Source: an uncultured Lachnospiraceae bacterium (GTDB lineage Bacteria; Bacillota_A; Clostridia; Lachnospirales; Lachnospiraceae). From it: a DNA stretch of 6,790 bases. The position numbers and the translations under genes were made by a program. The stretch covers positions 1 through 6,790 of the forward strand of contig USPJ01000062.1 in NCBI GenBank assembly GCA_900556645.1. The letters are read 5' to 3'. The notes beneath the pieces are model-generated. The model was not told where the DNA came from and did no database searches. It saw nothing but the letters and a program-made list of their open reading frames with translations. This document shows positions 1 through 4,567 of this stretch, in pieces (position 1 is the stretch's first letter; every line of letters starts with the position of its first letter).

Positions 1-572
1 TAGTTGGCAATGGTATTGCCATATTTCAGGGTCAGCAATCTGGAAAAATTGATACCCATGAGATAATCCTCTTTTGCCCGCAGATAAGCGGAATCCGAAA
101 GATTGTCATACTCGGACAGATCCTTTGCCCCCCGGATTCCCCGAAGTATCTCTTCTTCCGTCTGGGAATCAATCCAGACTCTCTTTCGTTTCTTGCCTTT
201 TACACCTGCCTTCTGTTCCACCAGACGATAGATATATTCTCCTTCCCGCCCGGAGTCGGTACATACATAAATGGTATCTACGTCTTCCCGGTTTAGAAGC
301 ATCTCCACCACTTTATATTGATTTGCCGCCGAGGGAATGACTTCATACAAAAATTCCTCCGGCAGAAACGGCAGAGTCTCTAAACTCCACTTTTTATATT
401 TTTCATCATATGCTTCGGGATAGCTCATGGTAACCAGATGTCCTACACACCAGGTTACAATGGCACTATCCCCTTCCTTATAGCCGTTATGATTTTTCAT
501 GTCCAGCTTTAAAGCTTTTGCAAACTCCTGTGCCACACTGGGCTTCTCCGCTATGTATAAAGCCTTTGCCAT
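1..572 (-). CDS. topB: DNA topoisomerase III, N-terminal part (runs off left edge)
   Basis: Type IA topoisomerase, which cuts and passes single DNA strands through a covalent 5'-phosphotyrosine. The 190 visible residues are the N-terminal TOPRIM domain and the beginning of the next domain. Visible signatures are the opening MAKALYIAEKPSVAQ with the first TOPRIM Glu (E9), the VGHL motif near residues 43-46, the metal-binding block TDSGREGE (D106, E110), and a RAKEDYLMGINFSRLLTLKYGN block near 165-186 that corresponds to the family's R.xxDxxxGxNxSR motif. The active-site Tyr would lie beyond the window. The second Asp of the usual DxDxE is Gly (D-S-G-R-E); as I recall, DxG forms are common in topoisomerase III of Clostridia and Bacteroidetes. 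The ATG at 572-570 is preceded by TAGGAG with a 5-nt gap. The gene follows the upstream ATPase by only 8 bases and is probably co-transcribed and translationally coupled with it. A chromosomal or mobile-element origin cannot be told from this fragment. Confidence 0.93.
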   Translation of the reverse strand, partial: MAKALYIAEKPSVAQEFAKALKLDMKNHNGYKEGDSAIVTWCVGHLVTMSYPEAYDEKYKKWSLETLPFLPEEFLYEVIPSAANQYKVVEMLLNREDVDTIYVCTDSGREGEYIYRLVEQKAGVKGKKRKRVWIDSQTEEEILRGIRGAKDLSEYDNLSDSAYLRAKEDYLMGINFSRLLTLKYGNTIAN

Positions 573-577
573 AATTA

Positions 578-583
578 CTCCTA
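578..583 (-). promoter_or_regulatory. Ribosome binding site of topB overlapping the upstream stop codon
   Basis: On the minus strand the bases read TAGGAG, followed by 5 nt and the topB ATG. The TAG is the stop codon of the 453-aa ATPase, so a ribosome terminating on the ATPase message stops directly on the topB Shine-Dalgarno. This geometry fixes the topB start and suggests translational coupling (inference). Confidence 0.8.
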
Positions 584-1942
584 CAATTCTTTCATATCTA
601 TCAGCACAACCTCTGGTTCCTTTTCGGCCCGCAACTGCACCGCCTCATCAAATGCCTGTGCGGAAAAAAGGTAATACTGTTCCGCTTTCAGCTTTGCCTG
701 CTTCATAGAAGCCAACAGCTCCTGATACATCTCATCTGTCAACTCCGATTTTGACCAATTGCAGATTGCTACAATATTTTGCCGCTGTGCATTTTGAACA
801 ATAATATCAATATTTCCCCTTTTACCAATCCAAGTTCCCATTTTAACAGCCTTTAACGGCAGCCGTCCATGGAGATTCAAAAGTTCCAGATATTCCCTGC
901 ACACCGCCACAAAATAGCGGTTCAAGTACTCGTCCAGTTCCGGTTCAATGTAAGTATCGAAAAATACTTCCGGTGTCAGTCGGTACAACTGGCTCATATG
1001 GGGATATACAAACTTAAACCAAAAGTTAACAAATGTATTTTTTATTTGATATAAGCCTTTTTGTGCATTATCCCACCCTCCTGTTTCAAAGACGCTGACC
1101 TTCTCTACCACATCATATGACATAAGGTTTTTCAGATAGACACTAATCTTGGCTCTGGAATATTCCGTATCATGGTACAAATCATTCAGCTTACGGTTTC
1201 CCGCTGCCATTGAACAAAGCAGCGTATCATAAACCGTCAATTCCCGCAAATCCTTTCCGATGACCCGTTGTGCTTCTTCAAACAATGCTCCGTTGGGAGA
1301 CAATATCAGCCTGCAAATATTGTGTTTCACATCCTTTTTGGAATTCCAGTGGTTCACATAGGCATTGGCACCGCCGATGACTCCATATGCCTGAACACAC
1401 TCACTGACAGCGTATTCCGGGAACGCCCGAACCATTTCCAGAAAGTTCATATCTGTAAGCCGTACCTTCCGGTCAATTTTCTTTGCCTGCTCCCCCAACA
1501 GTTCCATTCCTTCCGTATCAATCCATTTAAAGGCTGAGCTTGCCAAAACAATCAGTACCGGACCCGGATATAATCTCTTCGTCTTCAGCTTCAAAATACT
1601 CTCCCAAAAGCTTTCGTCATTCCGCACAATATACTGAAATTCATCAATTATCACCACTAATTTAGAGGCATCTCCGCTTTTTATTCGGTTAAAATACTCA
1701 TCATAGGTATGCTTTTGAATTGCCACACCATACTGCTCTGCAATCTGCTCTCCCATCATGATTCTCTGCTGCTTGGCCGATGCCGGTCTTGCCCGGTAAT
1801 AAAATGCTTTTTTATCCTGTATAAAATATTTTAATAACTGTTCTCTCTGACTGGTATCATCTCCATAGAAAAGCACCAGACGATTTCCGCTTTTTTCGTA
1901 CTCTTCCTCCAGCGGTTTAATTTCTGCTGTCCGAATAATCAT
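581..1942 (-). CDS. AAA-type ATPase-like protein with DUF234-like C-terminus and degenerate Walker A (453 aa)
   Basis: Matches the layout of the prokaryotic ATPase_2/DUF234 family: an N-terminal AAA domain (about 1-210), a winged-helix region (about 232-282, with the IxxYLKNL-like helix pattern) and a C-terminal DUF234 region (about 300-400) that in relatives resembles a PD-(D/E)XK nuclease fold. The Walker B strand is well preserved (VVIIDEFQY, 96-104, acidic pair D100-E101), and a sensor-like strand LIVLASSAF follows at 130-138. The Walker A position reads GDDTSQRE (27-34) where relatives have GRRRVGKT, so the catalytic Lys and Thr are absent. In the C-terminal domain NIDIIV keeps an Asp (D379), but the usual E-C-K-W is I-C-N-W (393-396). 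The protein therefore looks unable to use ATP or cut DNA conventionally, although the frame is open and full length. The start at 1942-1940 has AGGAGG (1955-1950) 7 nt upstream. It has its own promoter and leads directly into topB. Its biological role is unknown; family members are often solitary or linked to mobile DNA. Confidence 0.82.
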   Translation of the reverse strand: MIIRTAEIKPLEEEYEKSGNRLVLFYGDDTSQREQLLKYFIQDKKAFYYRARPASAKQQRIMMGEQIAEQYGVAIQKHTYDEYFNRIKSGDASKLVVIIDEFQYIVRNDESFWESILKLKTKRLYPGPVLIVLASSAFKWIDTEGMELLGEQAKKIDRKVRLTDMNFLEMVRAFPEYAVSECVQAYGVIGGANAYVNHWNSKKDVKHNICRLILSPNGALFEEAQRVIGKDLRELTVYDTLLCSMAAGNRKLNDLYHDTEYSRAKISVYLKNLMSYDVVEKVSVFETGGWDNAQKGLYQIKNTFVNFWFKFVYPHMSQLYRLTPEVFFDTYIEPELDEYLNRYFVAVCREYLELLNLHGRLPLKAVKMGTWIGKRGNIDIIVQNAQRQNIVAICNWSKSELTDEMYQELLASMKQAKLKAEQYYLFSAQAFDEAVQLRAEKEPEVVLIDMKEL

Positions 1943-1971
1943 CCTTGTACCTCCTGCTTGCTGTTCTTCTA

Positions 1972-2000
1972 ATTATATCATAGCTTAATTTTTCACACAA
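1972..2000 (-). promoter_or_regulatory. Extended -10 promoter for the ATPase-topB unit
   Basis: The minus strand shows a perfect TATAAT (1977-1972) preceded by TG in the extended -10 position (TGATATAAT). At 17-nt spacing there is TTGTGT (2000-1995), a weak -35 matching only the TTG. Transcription would start near 1965, giving a leader of about 22 nt that carries the AGGAGG of the ATPase gene. It sits directly after the terminator-like hairpin, so the ATPase-topB pair should be transcribed independently of the upstream genes. Confidence 0.7.
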
Positions 2001-2004
2001 GCAA

Positions 2005-2053
2005 GAAAGGGGCTGTCGCAGTAAGAATTGATTTTAATTGCGACAGCCCTTTC
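2005..2053 (-). terminator. Strong GGGCTGTCGCA hairpin, probable terminator
   Basis: Inverted repeat: 2010-2020 pairs perfectly with 2039-2049 (11 bp, GGGCTGTCGCA / TGCGACAGCCC). After one bulged G at 2009, GAAA (2005-2008) pairs with TTTC (2050-2053). The loop is 18 nt and AT-rich. On the minus strand the stem is followed by a modest T-rich stretch (TTTCTTGCTTGTG); on the plus strand the far side is also T-rich. It sits between the broken LCP gene and the ATPase promoter, the expected place for a transcription stop. The same arm sequence could also be a dispersed repeat or the scar of an insertion sequence, since similar CTGTCGCA-type ends occur in some elements (from memory, not checked). 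Confidence 0.65.
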
Positions 2054-2089
2054 CTACTTTCCTATATTCTCTTTATCGAAAGCTATTGA

Positions 2090-2714
2090 TTAATGCACAA
2101 ATTCATATGCTTCTTCTCCGGTTAAAGTCACTGTTTCTCCTGCGGAATAAGTATGCTCCGGTATTTCGTAATCCCCAGTCATGGTAACCGTCACCCCTCC
2201 CATCGCATCCACAATGGTAGGAATGGCTTCCATACTAAATGCACAGTAATAATCCATAGGAATTCCCAGAAGTCCCTCTACCTTTTCCTTTGCCAGCTCA
2301 CAGCCTTCCTGACTGTTTCTGCCGTAGGCATATTGAAGGCAAATCTGTTCATTTACCGTCTGATAAAATTTTCCATTCACATAATATTCATCCACATCCA
2401 CTACCGTTTCTCTAGGAATGGTAATGACCTGAACCTCATGTGTATCCTTATCAATAACCACTACCCACATCATATCTGACTGTCCGTTGCTTCCGGCTTT
2501 TCCGCTTCCATTTTCAATTTTCCTCGCTGGTCAATGCCCAGTACCAGAATAGTGGTAAGATTCTCTTTTTTTGATAGGCTTTCCCATCATATACCATGGA
2601 AACTTCTGCGTTCTTATGGTTCTGCGTCCTAACTACACACACCAGAATCACACCCAAAACAGCCAATATAATCCAGCACACTATACCTATTTTCTACTTT
2701 TTTGACAGTTTCAT
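2090..2714 (-). pseudogene. LytR-CpsA-Psr (LCP) family protein, broken by a stop codon, two frame changes and C-terminal loss
   Basis: LCP proteins are membrane-anchored enzymes that attach wall glycopolymers to peptidoglycan. The true start is the ATG at 2714-2712, with AAGGAG 6 nt upstream. Reading on: MKLSKK, then TAG at 2696-2694, then KIGIVCWIILAVLGVILVCVV, a clear membrane anchor in the same frame. After YDGKAYQ the frame changes in a 7-A run (2572-2566) and continues as ENLTTILVLGIDQRG. It changes again at a 4-A run (2521-2518) and continues as IENGSGKAGSNGQSDMMWVVVID into the LCP core (IPRETVV, YAYG, GIPMDYY, VDAMGGVTV, GEEAYEFVH). It then stops at TAA (2092-2090), just where the family's conserved Arg-rich end should begin. 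An ORF beginning at the internal ATG 2473 is only the third fragment. Both frame changes fit loss of one A. The gene follows the sortase by a few bases and clearly belonged to the same operon. Confidence 0.85.
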
Positions 2715-2720
2715 CTGTGG

Positions 2721-2726
2721 CTCCTT
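2721..2726 (-). promoter_or_regulatory. Ribosome binding site marking the original LCP start
   Basis: AAGGAG on the minus strand, immediately after the original sortase stop codon (TAA 2729-2727) and 6 nt before the ATG at 2714. It shows that the LCP gene begins at 2714 rather than at the internal ATG 2473, and that sortase and LCP were translated from one message. Confidence 0.75.
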
Positions 2727-3481
2727 TTATTTCTGTGCTGTTTTCGTCGTATTCTCCGCCTCTTCAAACTCTATCAGTTTTCCCTGAACTAAATAGCGAT
2801 AACAATTCGGTCCTCAGACGTAACGGCAACATTTTTATCTATGTTACAAATAGAATTTTCCTGTGAAAGAATTTCTGTCAAATAGTTTTCAAAGGCCTGA
2901 GAATTCTTAAAATCATCATATTTTTCCAAAATATAACGATTGTCATAGCGGTATGCTGCAAATATCTGATAGGTATAGTTCCTATCCGGTGTATAGATAT
3001 AAATGTAAGAATTCTCTTTGAAAAATTCCTCATCCTTATAATCATGAAGGTCTCTGAACATGGAACCATCCTTCATATTATGACCATAAATCACGGTATT
3101 GGGGTCCGAAAAATCTTTGCTGTTTCTTTTTTGGGTATAGATACAGCCCGGACGGCCATCACTGCCGTCCAGGTTGTGATCCAGATAGTAATCCTCTTCT
3201 TCCTCCTCCGAGCTTTGTAGAATCGGATAATTTATCTTTGTCCCCGGAATATAAATCCATGCATAAATATCCGGATTTATTTCCTGTAACTTGGCAAAAT
3301 CAAGTTTTTCATTACCCTCTTCTTCTACCTTTGCAATTTTTTGTACTTCTTTTATGTTATTTCGCTGTTTTGTCCATTTTACTCCGTATACTGCCAACAC
3401 CACCAGACATACGGCAATTACTGCATAGCAGACCAGCAGGATTCTTTTTCTGGAATCCATATTTCTTATCTTTTCCAGCAT
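2727..3481 (-). pseudogene. srtB: Class B sortase with the catalytic Cys segment deleted
   Basis: Sortases are membrane transpeptidases that anchor proteins to the wall or build pili. The start at 3481-3479 has GGAGG 6 nt upstream. Residues 13-33 form an N-terminal membrane anchor. Class B hallmarks follow: INPDIYAWIYIPGTKINYPILQ-type block (68-89) and the catalytic His in YGHNM (H134). The frame is open for 230 codons and ends EDRIVIAI then TAG (2791-2789). Family members continue EDRIV-TLSTC, with the catalytic Cys, then an Arg-containing strand. Here that strand (RYLVQGKLIEFEEAENTTKTAQK, 2798-2730) is present but in another frame, ending at TAA 2729-2727. A deletion at about 2799-2803 therefore removed TLSTC and some following residues, with a length of 3n+1 (my estimate 25-31 nt). 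The only other Cys near the end (C212) is not in a sortase context. The product cannot be an active sortase. It lies 45 bp after asd and directly before the LCP gene. Confidence 0.83.
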
Positions 3482-3526
3482 TGACTGCCTCCGTATATTA
3501 ATCCTCTCAATACATCTTCTGTAAGA

Positions 3527-4567
3527 TTATTTCTTGGTTATATATCCCTGTGCTTTTAAAAGTTCCGCACAGAGTACTGCTCCTCCGGCTGCTCCACGAA
3601 CCGTATTGTGAGACAGACCTACGAACTTCCAATCGTAAACGGTGTCTTCACGCAGACGTCCTACGGATATGCCCATTCCTTTTTCATAATTCACATCCAA
3701 AGCCACCTGAGGTCTGTTGTCCTCCTCCAGATACTGGATAAACTGCTTCGGTGCACTCGGAAGCTCTAATTCCTGTGGTGCTCCCTTAAAGTTTACTAAT
3801 TTTTCAATCAACTGTTCTTTGGTTGGATTCTTTTTGAATTTTACAAAAACTGCCGCTGTGTGACCATTTAATACAGGAACACGGATACACTGACAGGTAA
3901 TTACCGGGCTTGTTGCCGGTTCAATGACACCGTCTTTAATTTCACCCCAGATACGAAGCGGCTCTTTCTCGGATTTTTCTTCCTCGCCACCGATGTATGG
4001 AATAATGTTGCATTCCATCTCCGGCCAATCCTTAAAGGTTTTTCCCGCACCGGAAATCGCCTGATAGGTGGTTGCCACCACCTCATATGGCTCAAATTCC
4101 TTCCATGCAGTCAGTACCGGTGCATAGGACTGGATAGAGCAATTTGGTTTTACTGCCACAAAACCTCTGGTGGTTCCCAGACGTTTTTTCTGGAAATCGA
4201 TAACTTTCATGTGTTCCGGGTTAATCTCCGGCACGACCATCGGTACATCCGGTGTCCATCTGTGGGCACTGTTATTGGAAACAACCGGAGTTTCTGTCTT
4301 TGCGTAAGCTTCCTCAATGGCTTTGATTTCTTCCTTTGTCATATCTACGGCAGAAAATACAAAGTCAACCTCCGCTGCCACCTTTTCCACTTCATTGACA
4401 TTCATTACTACAATATTCTTTACAGCTTCCGGCATCGGAGTATCCATTTTCCATCTGCCGCCTACTGCCTCTTCATAAGTCTTTCCGGCACTTCTCGGAC
4501 TTGCTGCAATAGTGGTTACCTCAAACCAAGGATGATTCTCCAAAAGAGAAATAAATCTCTGTCCTAC
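3527..4567 (-). pseudogene. asd: Aspartate-semialdehyde dehydrogenase lacking its N-terminus and start site
   Basis: Asd reduces aspartyl phosphate to aspartate semialdehyde, the branch point to lysine/diaminopimelate, threonine and methionine. Homology starts at GTA GGA CAG (4567), giving VGQRFISLLENHPWFEV and continuing unbroken to YITKK and TAA at 3529-3527: 346 residues against about 360-366 in the archaeal/fungal-type family. Catalytic landmarks are present: PNCSIQSY (C at about 143 of this fragment), the IRVPVLNGH block with Arg and His, and SNNSAHRW. Missing are the first 16-20 residues, including most of the GATGMVGQ nucleotide-binding loop, the start codon, the ribosome site and the promoter. 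The codon immediately upstream is TGA (4570-4568), and beyond it lies M16C protease sequence. A start at TTG 4543 is formally possible but corresponds to an internal Leu of the family and would remove the first strand and loop. Activity is unlikely. Confidence 0.85.

Noticed and set aside
74..340. Plus-strand ORFs here and throughout (e.g. 869-1054, 2153-2479, 4211-4594, 5811-6128)
   Set aside because: All lie opposite minus-strand genes, lack ribosome sites or recognisable domains, and read as antisense shadows.
2090..2473. A 127-aa CDS starting at ATG 2473
   Set aside because: It is the third-frame fragment of the LCP gene. Homology continues upstream of the ATG (IENGSGKAGSNGQSD), and the original start with a ribosome site is at 2714.
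3485..3530. A separate promoter in front of the sortase (TTACAG...TAATAT)
   Set aside because: The spacing is 18 nt with poor matches, and the -10 would sit almost on the GGAGG ribosome site, leaving no room for a leader.
3527..4543. Asd starting at TTG 4543 as a normal 338-aa gene
   Set aside because: The TTG is a family-conserved internal Leu (FISLLENHPW), no good ribosome site precedes it, and asd homology extends upstream to 4567 before hitting foreign sequence.
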